Source of the DNA: Phialophora verrucosa
Lineage: Eukaryota; Ascomycota; Eurotiomycetes; Chaetothyriales; Herpotrichiellaceae
NCBI GenBank assembly: GCA_002099365.1
Contig: MSED01000003.1
Coordinates: 372,001 to 436,000 of the forward strand
DNA: 64,000 bases
Direction of reading: 5' to 3'
Shown here piece after piece: positions 11,577 through 23,770 of the stretch; position 1 is the first letter of the stretch, and each line of letters starts with the position of its first letter. Under the pieces are notes generated by a model. That model searched no databases, was not told where the DNA came from, and was given only the letters and a program-made list of their open reading frames with translations. Made by a program: the position numbers and the translations under genes.

Positions 11577-13805
11577 ATGCCATTCCACATCCCTCACCAT
11601 CACCATACCCTCTCCGACACTCAGTACAACCACAACAACCTCTACAGTGCTGCGAACGCCATCTACTCTGCCGGCCAGACTCTCAGCTCTGTTGGCGCCC
11701 CGAACCCTCAATACCTGGACAACAACCAAAACACGCCCACCACGGCGCCCGACTCCAGATCCTACCTCCCTCCATCCCAACCGAACACGAATGGTAATGG
11801 CACCGTGATCCCATACCGCCCTGGTCCTGCTCCGTCTTCCTACCAGAGTGTCCAAGAGGCCCAGCCCGGCCAGTACCAGCCAGGGCTGCGGCGCTCCCTT
11901 ACGGTTGGGCGTCAACAGGCCGAAGAACTGCATCTCAATCCGCAAGGCAGTGCCATGAGTGACGTCCACCACTATGGCGCGCCGCCCGCATACTCGGGAG
12001 ATGGGCTGTCGATAAAGATTGAGCCGTCAACGCCTCAGCATCCCACCAGCGTTGCCAGCCAGCCGATTCCTGGCACCTTACAGCCCGGCGGTCTTGCGAG
12101 CAGACCAGCGCCGCTGGGAGCAAGCGGTACGGCCCCGTCTTTACCTACCCTGCCTCAGATCGCGACACAGTTGCAGCAGCCTCCTCTTTCTGCGAGACCG
12201 ATGACCTTGAATCACACCCATTCGTACTCGAGATCGAGTCCTGGCGCCATGGATCAGCCCAAGTACAAGCCCTTCTCGAATACTCCGGAACAGTCGAAAT
12301 TCGCCTCAACACCAAACTCATACATGCCACAGACTCCTCTGGGACCTTCTTCCTATTCTCCCCTCGGCCTGGCAGACATCAGACAGAGGACGGACCCCAC
12401 CTTCTCGGACACCCCTTTCAGTCCTGGCGTCGCTCAAGAGAGTGAGGTCTCGCCATATCCGCAAAATAGCAATTACAACGCGCCTTGGCCCATATATGCT
12501 GTGGATTGGTGCAAGTGGCCGCCGCGGTCGGGCAGTGCGTCGTCTGGAAAGGTGGCCATTGGAAGTTATCTAGAGGATAACCACAATTATGTGAGTTGCG
12601 TCGCGGTGGACGGAGGCCCACCATGTGACTGACAAGATTCAGATCCAAATATTAGACACGCAGAGGTCACAAATAGACCCAGACAACCCGCATGGTGAAC
12701 GAGGGTTGGAGTTTATCAAAACAGCAGAAGCAACACATGCATACCCTGTGACGAGGATATTGTGGGAGCCGCCGTCGTCGAACAAGCAGACTACTGACCT
12801 GCTTGCAACGTCTGGCGACCACCTACGGCTGTGGTCCCTTCCGAACGACCAGCACTCATACCAGACGAATTCAATAACGCGGTCAGCGAGCACAAAGACG
12901 CCGCCGTTACAGAAGTTATCTCCGCTCGCTTTGCTGTCAAATTCAAAGTCTCCGGAACACACGGCGCCGATCACGTCCCTAGATTGGAACGTCGTACAAC
13001 CGTCGCTAATCATCACTTCGTCGATAGACACCACATGTACCATCTGGGATATTCCCACTTTGACGGCCAAAACGCAGCTCATTGCTCATGACAAGGAGGT
13101 CTACGATGTGCGATTCTGCGCAAACAGCGTTGACGTCTTTGTCTCGTGTGGTGCGGACGGCAGTGTGAGGATGTTCGATCTGAGAAGTCTCGAGCACAGT
13201 ACGATCATCTACGAGCCCTCAGAGAAGCAACAGCAGCAGGAGAAGAACTGTAAGACCTCGTCCCATCAAATGCTCCTATTCCACCATGCTGACATTCCAC
13301 AGCTCAGCTTGATGCCCTCTCCTCCTCCCCAACCCGCGCCTCTGGCTCCGGTGGTCCTTCAGCACTCCCCTTTCCCCCTCCTCTCCTCCGCATTGCTGCC
13401 TCCCCCCACGACGCACACCTCCTCGCCACCTTTAGCCAAGACTCGCCTTTGATCCGGGTGCTCGACGTCCGCCAACCCGGGCAAGCGCTACTCGAACTCA
13501 AGGGTCATGGCGCGTCTGTAAATTGCATCGACTGGAGCAATACCCAAAGAGGGGTGCTTGCGTCCGGGGCGGATGATTGTTGTGTTTTGCTGTGGGATCT
13601 GATGGGAAGCAGTGCAAGTACGGGTGCGGCGGCCGGCGGAGTAGGACAGGGCGCTACTGCTGGACAGGTGCAGGGTCAGGGCCAGGAACGAGGGCCGAGT
13701 GCTGTGTGGGACTGTAAGTTTGAGGTTAGCAATCTGAGTTGGGCGCCCACAATGGGAACATTGGGAGTCTGTGGTGGACGCGGGTTTTGGGGTGTGCAGT
13801 TGTGA
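11577..13805 (+). CDS. WDR68/DCAF7-like WD40 protein
   Basis: Orthologue-like to the AN11/WDR68 (DCAF7) family. These WD40 scaffolds bind DYRK kinases and DDB1-CUL4 in animals and act in circadian and developmental regulation in plants. The exons are 11577-12590, 12643-13249 and 13303-13805, giving 707 residues. Residues 1-300 are a Pro/Ser/Gln-rich, His-containing disordered extension not present in the ~340-residue animal proteins. The WD part begins at WPIYAVDWCKWPP. It carries the family hallmarks DLLATSGDHLRLW, SSIDTTCTIWD, TQLIAHDKEVYDVRF, ADGSVRMFDLRSLEHST and LASGADDCCVLLWDL. The second intron (53 bp) restores the frame between the fourth and fifth repeats. A Gly/Gln-rich insertion lies before the last blade. 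The family call is strong; the function in this fungus is inferred. Confidence 0.88.
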
Positions 13806-14363
13806 CGGATTGAGATGTGATATATGATCCTTCCCAGGCCAACGCCGGAGTCTTGGAGCATGAGCATGAGCATGAGCAGAGGCGCCGCGGTGTATTTCTG
13901 GCTTAACCAGGACGACAATGGAGAAATACTGTCATGTCCCAGCCAAGCACGACAGGAGATGTGTATGCACCTGTTTGGCTTGAATGACCGAGGGGCTGTG
14001 AGGTCCAAGGTCGAAGAATACGACTCCTCCTGTGCCTCGTGATATGCCCTTTTCACAGAATGTTGCAGTATATTGCAGTATGGAGGTGCAACTCAAAACG
14101 GATTCTAGGATCCTAGATGCCAGCACGGGCATAGACCTGATGTGAATGCAAAGGTGAATGTGGACGTGAACGTAGATGCGAATGTACCTGCGAGCGCGAA
14201 GGTCTTCAGGAGGTAGATACTATAACGACGAAAACTCCGAGACACGAGGGTGTCCAACGTTGGCATGTTTATCCTCAACAACTGCAAACCCTCTTGTGAT
14301 ATAGATTGATAGGCGACGGTCAGAATCGAGCAGTTTCTAGTCACCTCGATTGTTCTCGCCCTC
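13806..14363. other. Intergenic, convergent gene ends
   Basis: This spacer lies between the 3' ends of the WD40 and F-box-like genes. It includes a short GCATGA/GCATGAGC hexamer repeat at 13857-13878. No gene recognised. Confidence 0.45.
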
Positions 14364-15730
14364 CTATTCATCCTCTTGCTCGCTCTCGCTCTCGCTCTCA
14401 ATCTCAAATTGTTCTTCTTCCTCTTCAACAGGATTTTCAGGCTCGGCGTCCTCCTCCTCACTATCCAGCTCATTCTCCTCTCCGGATTCATCTGAATCGT
14501 GTCCGTGCTCGTGCTCGTGCTCGTGCTTCTGAATCTCTAACTCGGCTGCCCATCGATCCTCCTCACCCTCCACCTCCACCTCCACCTCCTCGTCAGAGTC
14601 AGGTTCGTCTGCCTCCACGGGACGCGGCTGTGCTTCCCACTCGTGCACGAGCCGCAACGTCTCGCTGGCGGACAAGTCCATCGGAATGCCTGCACGCCGC
14701 AGCCACGAAACACGGACGGCCGAACGATTGTTTGTGATGGACGCGAAGTCGCTTGAAACGCGTAGGTCTCGCGGGTTAGGTCGCAGAGGGCGTTGTTTAT
14801 TAGGTCTCCAGGTGATGGTCTTGACGTAGTACTCGTTTGTCCCGGGCTTGGTCTCGTCCCTCAACCAGCGCTCGTCTTCCCATGTCGAACTCCCGCTCCA
14901 GAAGCTCACCTTGCAATCCTCCGCGCGGGCAGACATGATCGACCCGTCCTGACGCCTGAAGTGCCAACGCTTCACCATCCCGCGGGCGATCCGGTCAATC
15001 TGGCCCTTCTTCCGCTGTAGGCTCTCGATCTCGACGCACAGCTCCCTCAGACTGGACGGGAAGCGGCACTCTCTCACCCAAGTCGCGTCGATGTGCAGCC
15101 GGGCGTCATCCTCCCAGGACCACCAGTCGTGATGGCGGATCGTCACCGTGATCTTGCGCGGGAAGAAGTTTCTCATCCGCAGGATCGAGCCCAGCTGGTC
15201 GCCGGGTTCGAGGTAGCACAGCTGCGCGAAGACTCTGACGTGCGAGATCTCCACTTCCCCGTGAGCAGCAACGAGACGGTTGAGGAACGGCTGAAACTTC
15301 GGCACCGTCATGCGCTGTCGGTCATCTGGTCGCCGGCCCGCCCACGCCAGGTAGAACGTGTGCGTAGCACTCAGCCAGGGTCGGAACCAGTCTGCGAAAC
15401 GCGTTTTGGGTCAGTGCGACGCCGACATTGGTTATAACACCCGGGGGGGGGGGAAGCAACCACGCTAATTGTAGCTACGTAGACGGACTTACTCTCCGTG
15501 TAGACGCGCTGGCACGTTCGGAGGAGAGCCGTATCGGCCACATGAGGAGCGCTGTAGCCCGGCCGGACATAGGAGCTGTCATTGTCCCAGAGCCTGGCCG
15601 GATTGTTGGACTCGTAGCAGTTGAGCACGAACGTGCAGATCTTGTCGCGGACTTCGCCGGGGAGGGATGCGAACAGCCAAGATCCGTGCTGGTCGTTGCG
15701 AGGACGTTGGAAGACGGTGATGTGATTCAT
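14364..15730 (-). CDS. F-box-like fungal protein with acidic tail
   Basis: The exons are 15730-15493 and 15391-14364, with a 101-bp intron (GTAAGT donor, TTTCGCAG acceptor). The protein is 421 residues. The N-terminal segment WLFASLPGEVRDKICTFVL matches the degenerate LPxEIRxxIxxxxL start of the large fungal F-box-like/2EXR group. These are usually substrate adaptors or proteins of unknown role. The middle contains a Trp-rich region (RHHDWWSWEDDARLHIDATW). The last ~90 residues are almost entirely Glu, Asp and Ser, with HEHEHEHEH and repeated ESESE runs encoded by simple hexamer DNA. No leucine-rich repeats are seen. The ATG at 15730 is the first in frame. The role is unknown; the F-box assignment is only suggestive. 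Confidence 0.7.
15443..15453 (+). repeat. Homopolymer G(11) tract in intron
   Basis: Eleven consecutive G on the plus strand, inside the intron of the minus-strand F-box-like gene (poly-C in the transcript). Such a tract is prone to length errors and slippage. Confidence 0.9.
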
Positions 15731-16494
15731 CTGGGCAAACTTGGCAAAAGGCACCGCACCCGCGAGGCCTGTATCTGTATCTGTGCTGGGTTCAAACCGT
15801 TGGGACGAAACCACACATAACCACGCTTTTCAAGTTCGCAAAGTCAGGACAACCGAGATCATGTGGACTGGGGGGATTGGCTTTGGGGATACGCAGTATA
15901 TCAGTCAATCGAGAGGTGAAGACGAGGCAGAATATTCCGGTCAGGCACCTGCGGCACGCTGCCTGGAATTGACCCCGTGTGGCCCCGTGGCAGCTTTAGA
16001 TATGCCAACACAGCATTCAATTCGTGTCGCGGCACAGGCTAAGGGAGGCAGGCGAGGAGGCAAGCAGGGATCTTTGGTCTGGTCGCAGCACGACAAGGCT
16101 ATGCAGCGCTCTGAGAGACCGGAGCTCCCCGTCGATGGCCTTGCTCGACGTCGCTCTCCCATTGGCTCTGCGTCGACGTCCTTTGGGCCCGCTGGAGGCG
16201 TGGTCGGGGTAAAGCCACGCTTTCACCATGCGGCAGCACAAGAATTGCAATGCAAGGCGGGCTCAAATCGCTGTATCATTCTAGCATGCAACTCGTTCTA
16301 TGATCTCTAGGCCTATGCAAGGACAAAACTCCAGCTCGATTGCTCGAGCAACGCTCCTGGAAATGCAGCATGTGAGAGCTTTGCCGGCGGAGACTCACCA
16401 TAGCGTTTTGACATGTTACCTGTGGCCTGAGCCATTCAGATTGTCTCTCCAGGAGGAAATGTCACCTCACTTCGTTGAATTCGAGACCCGCGTC
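15731..16494. other. Intergenic spacer between two minus-strand genes
   Basis: The 764-bp spacer holds the upstream region of the F-box-like gene and the 3' flank of the Ca2+-ATPase gene. A short TGTATC repeat lies near 15773. No gene recognised. Confidence 0.45.
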
Positions 16495-19400
16495 TCAGTT
16501 GGCCTTCACTTTCCCGTTGGCCACGATGCCGTTTCCCTCCATCGTGCTCGCCCTGCTCAAGGAGTAAGAGATACTAGCTCGTCGCTTCCGCTCGCTCTTG
16601 GAATTGACGAAGATCGCTCTCTCCGCAGCTTTCAACGCCTCATCAATGAGGATGACGGGCGCTGAGATCCAGAGCACCGCATACCACTCGTCCCAGCCCA
16701 GCGCTTCAATAGAGAACAAGCTTCTCAGGATCGGGGTGTACAAGATGCCAAAATGAAGGATCATTGACAGGCAAATGGCGTAGATGAGCTTCATGTTCTT
16801 CCACAACGGCAACTGGAGGAGCGACTCAGACGAGGAGAGCGCATTCATCGCGTTGAACATTTCTATGACGACGAGAATCGAAAGCGAAACAGTCGATGCC
16901 GTCCGGGTTGCGACGGAAGAGGCCGAGAAGATCGCACAGTCAACGGCCTCGAATAGTGGGTTGACAGGCGAGCATTTGTGGAAGTTGCGCAGTTGGGAGA
17001 AGTTGAGTTGTGGTCCTTGAGAGTAGAGCATGAGGTACCACGCATATCCAAACACCGTCGCTGCCCCTACGTAAGTGCCAACCACCATGTATCTGAAGAA
17101 CAGCCACCCAGAGACAAGCGGTTCGTCGCGCTTTCTCGGGCTACGGCGCATTACATCGTGGTCAGGGGGGTTAAACGACAGTGCTGTTGCCGGAAGTCCA
17201 TCTGTGACGAGGTTCACCCAGAGGAGCTGCACGGGGATCAACGCCTCCGGGAGGCCCAGAGCGGCGGTGAGGAAGATGGAGACGACTTCGCCGATGTTGG
17301 ACGAGATGAGATACCGAATGAACTGTTGGGTGTTGCTGTAGATCGATCGCCCTTCCTCGATGGCTAGCTCGATGGTTGCGAAGTTGTCGTCTGCCAGGAC
17401 CATGTCGGCGGCCAACTTCGCAACATCGGTACCTGAGCCCATGGCGACGCCAATGTCCGACTTTTTCAGCGCGGGAGCATCATTGACACCGTCGCCGGTC
17501 ATGGCTACAACTTCACCGGCCTCTTGGAGCAAGTCGACGAGCTTGGATTTGTGGCTTGGTTCGACGCGGGAGAAGAGCGAAGCAGTTTTTGCCGCTTCTA
17601 GCTTCTCATTCTCGGAAAGAGAGTCGAATTGGCGGCCAGTATAGCTCTTTCCAGTAAGATCCTCGTCTTGATAGAAGACACCGATCTGTTTGCAGATTGT
17701 CTCTGCGGTGTTCTGGTTGTCACCGGTGATGACAATCACTCGGATTCCTGCCTCTCTGCATTTTCTGATCGAGTCGGCGACTTCAGGGCGAGGCGGATCG
17801 AGCATGCCCACGAGACCAATCAAGGTCATCTTCTGTTCCAGCTGGACGTATTCCTTACTGCTCTTGGCGTTTTCGAGCATTTTGTTGCCGCCGACGTTCT
17901 CGACGCTTGCGAGAGCGAGAACCCGTAGACCGCGGCGGCCATACTCGACCACTTCTTCACCGATCAGGCGTAGATGTCGCTTTGTGATGGGCACTCTATT
18001 GCCATTTGACCCCAGGACCACATGCGAACAACGCTCAATGATGGATTCCGGAGCTCCCTTGACGAGCAATTTCTGGGTTTCACCAGTTCCAGCCAAGACC
18101 GACATGCTCTTTCGATCTCTCGAAAACTCATACATGGCTTGCAGAGGGAGTCTGTCTTCGTAGTATTTGCTGATAAAGTGGACTTTTTCGCCGGCCGACA
18201 GACCGTTTCGAATTTGGTTCACCGCAATGTCGTCGGTTCCAATCTTTTCGACCAGGACACGGAGAGCTCCCTCGGTCGGCTCGCCAATGATTGTATAGGT
18301 ATTCGACTTGGCGTCATACGACAAATGAGACTCATTGCATAGCGCCAACACCTCCGACATTTGTCTGAGCGTCTTCGATGTTGCAGCGGCGTCCTTGAGA
18401 GCCTTGCCGTTCTGGATCAGGTCACCTGTAGGAGCAAACGTGGTCCCTTTGACCTCGATCTCGTCAAGATCGGTACCGGCTTCATTGAGATACACAATTT
18501 TCTCCACGCTCATCTGGTTGGTTGTGAGGGTGCCGGTCTTGTCAGAGCAGATCACACTGCAGCTACCCAAGGTCTCCACGGAGGGTAGACTCCTTACGAT
18601 AGCGTTCTTGGCTGCCATTTTCCGGGTTCCCAGCGCAAGGCAAGTGGTGATGACCACAGCAAGGCCTTCTGGGATTGCTGCAACACCCAGCGAGACGGCG
18701 ATTTTCAGGTAATAGATTGCGCCCTTTGCCCAGCTTCCACCGTGCGAAGGGTCGTTGAAATGTTGAATGTTGATCAACCAGACCAGGATGCAGATGACCG
18801 TAATGACCTTTGCAAGGGTGTCACCGAAGTCGTTGAGTTTCTCTTTGAGGGGTGTGGGCTCCGAGATCTGCGAGGTAATGCTCTCATGAATATCGCCAAT
18901 GGCTGTGGAACTGCCCGTGAGAACTACAATAGCAGTAGCATGTCCGGCCACGACGGTTGTTCCAGAGAAGAGCATGTTGATCTGATCTTGCTTGACGGCT
19001 TGGGCATCCTTGATCGCCTTGCAATCCTTGCTCACGCTCTCGCTCTCGCCTGTGAGGATGGCCTGGTCAACCGAGAAACTATTACTCTGGATCGACAGCA
19101 GCCGGCAGTCTGCCGGTACACGGTCCCCAATAGCAATTGTAACGATGTCTCCCGGCACCAGCTCGTCCGCCTTGATTTTCTGAACGCGTCCATCTCGAAT
19201 CACCTTGGCCTCGTTTGCGGAGTATTCCTGCAGGGCTGCAATCGCCTTCTCGGCGCTGCTCTCTTGGGTGACACCGACGATCGCGTTAAGAATGAGGATT
19301 GTCAGAATCTTCGGCTCTGTCAGTCTTCGCCGGCACATATAGACGTGTTTATTTAACGTACCACCACTGGATCCACGAACGCAGTCCAATCGTCCGACTC

Positions 19401-19689
19401 TTCGAACACGGCCAAGACAAAAGATATGGCAGCCGAACCCAGCAATATCAGAACCAATTGATCCTTGAACTGTTCGAGCACCAGCTGCCAGAGGGGCGTA
19501 GGCGGGTCTTCGGGGAGAGCTGAATTGAACAGTTAGTGTCTTTGCTTCGAACCCTTTGGGCCTACACTCACAGTTGCTCCCGTATCTCGCTCTTGATTGC
19601 GCAACTTGCGCAGACGACAGACCGGCTGTTTCAGTGACGTGGAAGTGATGGAGCACCTCCGACGTCGAGTGTACATACGCTTGCTCCAT
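16495..19689 (-). CDS. SERCA-type P-type Ca2+-ATPase
   Basis: Predicted pump moving Ca2+ from cytosol into the ER or secretory lumen using ATP. The exons are 19689-19572, 19519-19362 and 19308-16495, giving about 1029 residues, the normal SERCA size. Introns are 52 and 53 bp, and exon 2 restores the conserved [19 protein letters not shown] block. Features in order are: an N-terminal cation-ATPase domain; actuator loop [11 protein letters not shown]; the M4 Ca2+ site [12 protein letters not shown]; the phosphorylation motif [14 protein letters not shown]; the nucleotide domain with [11 protein letters not shown]; the hinge [18 protein letters not shown]5-M6 with NIGEVVSIF and [16 protein letters not shown]; and a basic Ser-rich tail. 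All catalytic and Ca2+-site motifs I can check are intact. It shares a divergent spacer with the 14-3-3 gene. Confidence 0.95.
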   Translation of the reverse strand: MEQAYVHSTSEVLHHFHVTETAGLSSAQVAQSRARYGSNCECRPKGFEAKTLTVQFSSPRRPAYAPLAAGARTVQGSIGSDIAGFGCHIFCLGRVRRVGRLDCVRGSSGGTLNKHVYMCRRRLTEPKILTILILNAIVGVTQESSAEKAIAALQEYSANEAKVIRDGRVQKIKADELVPGDIVTIAIGDRVPADCRLLSIQSNSFSVDQAILTGESESVSKDCKAIKDAQAVKQDQINMLFSGTTVVAGHATAIVVLTGSSTAIGDIHESITSQISEPTPLKEKLNDFGDTLAKVITVICILVWLINIQHFNDPSHGGSWAKGAIYYLKIAVSLGVAAIPEGLAVVITTCLALGTRKMAAKNAIVRSLPSVETLGSCSVICSDKTGTLTTNQMSVEKIVYLNEAGTDLDEIEVKGTTFAPTGDLIQNGKALKDAAATSKTLRQMSEVLALCNESHLSYDAKSNTYTIIGEPTEGALRVLVEKIGTDDIAVNQIRNGLSAGEKVHFISKYYEDRLPLQAMYEFSRDRKSMSVLAGTGETQKLLVKGAPESIIERCSHVVLGSNGNRVPITKRHLRLIGEEVVEYGRRGLRVLALASVENVGGNKMLENAKSSKEYVQLEQKMTLIGLVGMLDPPRPEVADSIRKCREAGIRVIVITGDNQNTAETICKQIGVFYQDEDLTGKSYTGRQFDSLSENEKLEAAKTASLFSRVEPSHKSKLVDLLQEAGEVVAMTGDGVNDAPALKKSDIGVAMGSGTDVAKLAADMVLADDNFATIELAIEEGRSIYSNTQQFIRYLISSNIGEVVSIFLTAALGLPEALIPVQLLWVNLVTDGLPATALSFNPPDHDVMRRSPRKRDEPLVSGWLFFRYMVVGTYVGAATVFGYAWYLMLYSQGPQLNFSQLRNFHKCSPVNPLFEAVDCAIFSASSVATRTASTVSLSILVVIEMFNAMNALSSSESLLQLPLWKNMKLIYAICLSMILHFGILYTPILRSLFSIEALGWDEWYAVLWISAPVILIDEALKAAERAIFVNSKSERKRRASISYSLSRASTMEGNGIVANGKVKAN

Positions 19690-20618
19690 GTTGGAATTGT
19701 CAAGAAACGGACGACTATGTGAGAGAAAGGAAATCTGGGAAGCCGCGACGCGAGCTGGATCGATCCATGCACCACGACCAGTTCTTAGTTTATTCCAAAA
19801 AGTGAAGTCCCAGAGACGTATTGGAAATCTATTCTTACACTACAGCGCGGCAAAAGAGTGACTGGATTTTGCAGTGAAAGAAACTCCCTCGTGCCCCACG
19901 TGCCTCGCGGAGAAATGGACACGGTGGACTTTAAAGAAATCTGTATTTATCGAAAATTCCAGATGGCGCCGAAGCGCAGCCGAGCCGGAAGAGACGTCAA
20001 TCGGTGTTCAACCGACTACGAGGACGCCGGGCGGCAAGGCGCTACTCGTACAGACTGCTGCACACCGAAGAGTAATCGGATTCGAGCCAATCTGTGCCAG
20101 CGCTTCAGGTTCGATCCGATTCCAGTATGAAGCAAGACATTAAGTAGACGTGGAATCCACAGCCGGCACGGGGCTGTGACGAGAGCGCAATACGGAGTAC
20201 TCGTAAGCTCTCTACTCTATGCTTTGGTGCCAATGCAGGCAATCGTAGGTCTTAAACATGACCAGTACTGGATACCGCAGCGCAAACAATCATTGGACAG
20301 GGCCTAGAAAAACAAACAACCAAACCTGAAGCAGAGTGCAGAGTTTCAGGTTGCGCTGGTCCAAACAATTCTTAAGCTGGCAGCAGCAACCGATTTAGGT
20401 TAGCCCCAAGTGACTTCAGGTTGCTCTAGCCTTTCACTGCCTTACTCACAGCGCTGCGCTCTCACAAACCCGCACCCGTCCCCAATCTCCCATCACCAGA
20501 CATTCAGATTCCCCTTCGATTTCCATCGTCAATCTCTCATTCTTTTCCTGTGTCCGCTCCCTCGAGATCCATCAACAACATCCTTTCCCTATCCCAATCA
20601 TCATCCTAATCCCTCACA
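19690..20618. promoter_or_regulatory. Divergent promoter SERCA / 14-3-3
   Basis: The 929-bp head-to-head spacer includes a pyrimidine-rich stretch at about 20430-20610, directly before the 14-3-3 start. That is a common feature of strongly expressed fungal genes. It also contains one TACGGAGTA element at 20191. No further site is assigned. Confidence 0.5.
20191..20199 (+). repeat. TACGGAGTA intergenic motif, copy 1
   Basis: Exact 9-mer in the SERCA / 14-3-3 divergent spacer. Six exact copies occur in this window, all outside recognised intact genes. Confidence 0.8.
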
Positions 20619-21759
20619 ATGGCTACAGACGTAAGTGCTATCCCCGCCTCGAGGTTCCGTCTCAGCTCGTGCCTGTCCGACCTCATCGTCGAACTTTCCC
20701 TTGATAAGACACTGTGCTGACTTGAATGCGACTTGTAGCGCGAAAGGTATGGCTGCCTGACCAGGCCCTCGAAATCCGTAACGACTGACAATCTACCAGC
20801 AAAACCTTCCTCGCCAGGCTCTGCGAGCAGGCTGAGCGCTACGATGAGATGGTCAACTACATGAAAGAGGTCGCCAACGTACGTCTACAGCTTTGATGAT
20901 AGTCTCGCAATCAATCCATCTGACACGTAATAGCTGGGCGGTGAGCTGTCTGTTGACGAGCGAAACCTCCTCTCGGTTGCCTACAAGAACGTTGTCGGAA
21001 CCAGGCGTGCGTCCTGGAGGATCATCTCTTCCATTGAGCAGAAAGAGGAATCCAAGGGCTCCGACAAGCATGTCGCTACCATCCGCGAGTACCGCCAAAA
21101 GATCGAGACCGAGCTCGAGAAGGTCTGTCAAGATGTCCTCGACGTCCTGGACGAAGCCCTTATCCCAAAGGCCGAATCTGGAGAGTCAAAGGTGTTTTAT
21201 CACAAGATGTGCGTATCGTCTTCCACCGTGGAGAGCTGGAACAAATCTGACACCCTCAACAGGAAAGGCGACTACCACCGATACCTCGCTGAGTTCGCAT
21301 CTGGTGAGAAGCGCAAGGTTGCAGCTACTGCCGCTCACGAAGCCTACAAGGTATGACAGTCGCACTCCGCAAAGAGCATCAGCGCTGACTCCACTTTAGA
21401 ATGCCACGGATGTTGCACAGACTGAACTCACTCCCACTCACCCTATCCGCCTCGGTCTCGCCCTCAACTTCAGCGTCTTCTACTACGAAATCCTCAACTC
21501 GCCTGATCGCGCCTGCCATCTTGCTAAGCAAGCCTTCGACGACGCCATCGCCGAGCTCGACTCGCTCTCCGAGGAATCATACCGGGACAGCACGCTTATC
21601 ATGCAGTTGCTCAGAGACAACTTGACATTGTGGACGTCGTCTGATGGTGGTGAGGGTGAAGCTGGCCCAGCTGGTGAAGCCTCCAAGGAGGAGAAGCCCG
21701 CAGAGTCCAGTGCCCCTGCTGAGGCTGCGGAGAAGACCGAGGCTGCTCCTGCTTCTTAA
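20619..21759 (+). CDS. 14-3-3 protein
   Basis: Dimeric phospho-Ser/Thr-binding adaptor, Bmh1/2-type in fungi, acting in signalling and cell-cycle control. There are six exons: 20619-20630, 20739-20746, 20800-20878, 20934-21208, 21263-21350 and 21400-21759. They give 273 residues. The first coding exon has 12 nt and the second only 8 nt. Together with exon 3 they rebuild [20 protein letters not shown]. Family signatures are [20 protein letters not shown] and, near the end, [18 protein letters not shown]. The phosphate-binding Lys/Arg/Arg/Tyr residues are present in the expected places. The C-terminal ~35 residues are Glu/Ala-rich, a usual variable tail. The assignment is certain; the microexon structure is inferred from frame and splice consensus. 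Confidence 0.95.
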
Positions 21760-22749
21760 GAGATGGCAATCAGGCAGCTGTGCACCTCTACGCCTTTTGT
21801 CATTCTTGCTTACAACCGCCTCATGTTTTGATGGCAGGATATTGCTCAACTGGCAGTGCATCGGCATGGCTTGAAACGAGCACGGATTCTAGGTATTGCA
21901 CTGGTGGTGCGAAGCCATTTGTGCAACAGGGACAGATACAGCAGAGAGGACTACGAAGAAGGCCCTCGATACGGACCACTACCTATTCCCCACCTATGTC
22001 GAATGCGATTCCAAGGCATACATTGATTTCTCCTTTTTTTGTCTCCTACGATACCACATAGCTTAGCTCAGGTGGACTGATGAGTGGAGTTAGCAAGCGT
22101 GCGCGGGAACGGTCCACAATCACAGGTTGACAGCTGAGATGGATTCTCAGGTCACTCGGTCAGTCACTTCCACATTCTTTTACCCTACACTTCCCTTGTT
22201 GTTTGCCCATCCAAGACTCCGCAACATGTGACATGAGTGGCGTCTGCCTTGGCAGGCGAACCCGTTTCTGGCACCCGAATTAGATTTCGTTGGCATTGAT
22301 TTGATGGCAAAGTCATGACTTCATCTCCGGTTGGCTTCCGATTTCACATCAACATGACGAGAACTGCCTACGAATACGTGATGAGGAACTCAAATCCGAT
22401 CCTCGGAAGTTGCCTGAGTCGAGTGGTTGGTGAATTCTCTCCCCGAGCAAGTGCACCCTTTGGACCATTTCGCGCTACGTCATGCGGCACCTGGTGCCCC
22501 TGCCATTACTTGACCTCGACCGTGTATTTGAATTGAATTTCGTATGAAGTGAAAAACCTCGTGGGAGTGGCTCTTTCACTCTCGCTGTTTGCTCTTCATT
22601 GCGCTGCCGACTATCACTGTTCCAAGCTTCAGAGACCAGCGCCGTTTGGCCGCAACAGCCAAGGTCATACCAAATACGTTACCGGGCATTTACTCGGCCT
22701 CCATCAGACACCTCACAGATCTTCTCTTGACTGCTCAAACCCAACCACA
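21760..22749. other. Intergenic spacer
   Basis: The 990-bp region between the 14-3-3 gene and the small membrane protein has no recognisable gene, repeat or RNA. Confidence 0.45.
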
Positions 22750-23112
22750 ATGTCTACTGCTCGCTACATAACCGCTGGTGCGGTAACATTCGGCGCCGTT
22801 CTTTATTTCTGGCCAAAGGCATCACCGGGGGTCCCCGGCGCCCCTACCGCCGGCCAGGGTCTGAAGACTACAGGCGTTGAGAATGTCGAGAAAGCGTACG
22901 GAAGAGGTGGAGCTACTTCGACTCACACCAAGGCATATGGGGGCACGATACAAGGACAGACGAATGATGGACCGACAAGGGAGGGTGGTTCCACTGGCAA
23001 CCCCAACGCTTACGAGCAAGAAGGTATCGGAGACGACCAGCGAGCCTATTCCGCCAGCAAACCAGAGCGAGCGTGGAACAAGACCATGTATGGCAGTGAG
23101 AAGGGAAAATGA
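22750..23112 (+). CDS. Small fungal protein with one N-terminal helix
   Basis: A 120-residue single-exon protein. Residues ~5-22 (YITAGAVTFGAVLYFWP) form one likely membrane helix. The remainder is Gly/Thr/Asn-rich, hydrophilic and probably disordered, ending KTMYGSEKGK. The short positively flanked N-terminal helix would suit a mitochondrial or ER tail-out protein, but there is no known domain. The start at 22750 follows a CACA context and a CT-rich leader. I do not recognise a named family. Conservation of the coding frame should be confirmed in relatives. Confidence 0.6.
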   Translation: MSTARYITAGAVTFGAVLYFWPKASPGVPGAPTAGQGLKTTGVENVEKAYGRGGATSTHTKAYGGTIQGQTNDGPTREGGSTGNPNAYEQEGIGDDQRAYSASKPERAWNKTMYGSEKGK

Positions 23113-23770
23113 AAAGGGAACCCATCAATTTGTGCATGAAAACACCAGCGCACCCAGGAGTTAGAGGCCCGGCGTCAAAACGCCAGTGAGATCCTCCTCG
23201 AATTGAGGAGTGCAGACCATTATTAACATTAATGGGAGCCATACGCCCTCAACCTCAATGCATTGTACATAGCTCTTCTGCACGGCGTTGTTTTGCTAGG
23301 GTCAAGTGGGACGTAAAGAAGGGTACAAAATTCGCTTCAACCACCCTCATTTTCCTAAAAGACGACTGGATTTCTGTAAAAAGTGGCTTGCAGTATGGTG
23401 CATCCAACGACTGTTAACAATACTGTCGATGTATCTCGTCGTGTCCTCCGAGTAATCGCTGAGTGTCATGGACTTTACGGGGCTTGTACTGTACAGGGCA
23501 GGTGGCTTGGTGTGGCCTCGGGAGCCTGAATCGAGAACGGCGGGGAACAAACTCGCTTGCGGTTGCGTTCCCCAGGCTTGCGCTACATTCCTGTCTCCAG
23601 GCAAACCTTGTCGTCGACGTTCAGGCTTGCAGCGAGGTGAAGAGTAGCGAAGAATACATCTCTCCAGGCCGGTAGTATGCTGCAGAGAGTCATGGTTCCC
23701 GCAACACGATAGCAAAGTGAGACGCCCCACTGTCGCATATACCAGTCAGCATCCGCAACCTGACCTAAGC
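23113..23770. other. Intergenic spacer / MFS promoter
   Basis: 658 bp without recognised coding sequence, upstream of the MFS transporter. Confidence 0.45.

Noticed and set aside
11307..11972. 221-codon open frame on the minus strand
   Set aside because: Overlaps the start of the WD40 gene antisense; no family signal.
13857..13878. GCATGAGC-type hexamer repeat as a regulatory element
   Set aside because: Only about three units beyond a stop codon; no reason to give it a function.
18742..19356. 204-codon open frame on the plus strand
   Set aside because: Antisense of the Ca2+-ATPase, whose motifs are unmistakable on the other strand.
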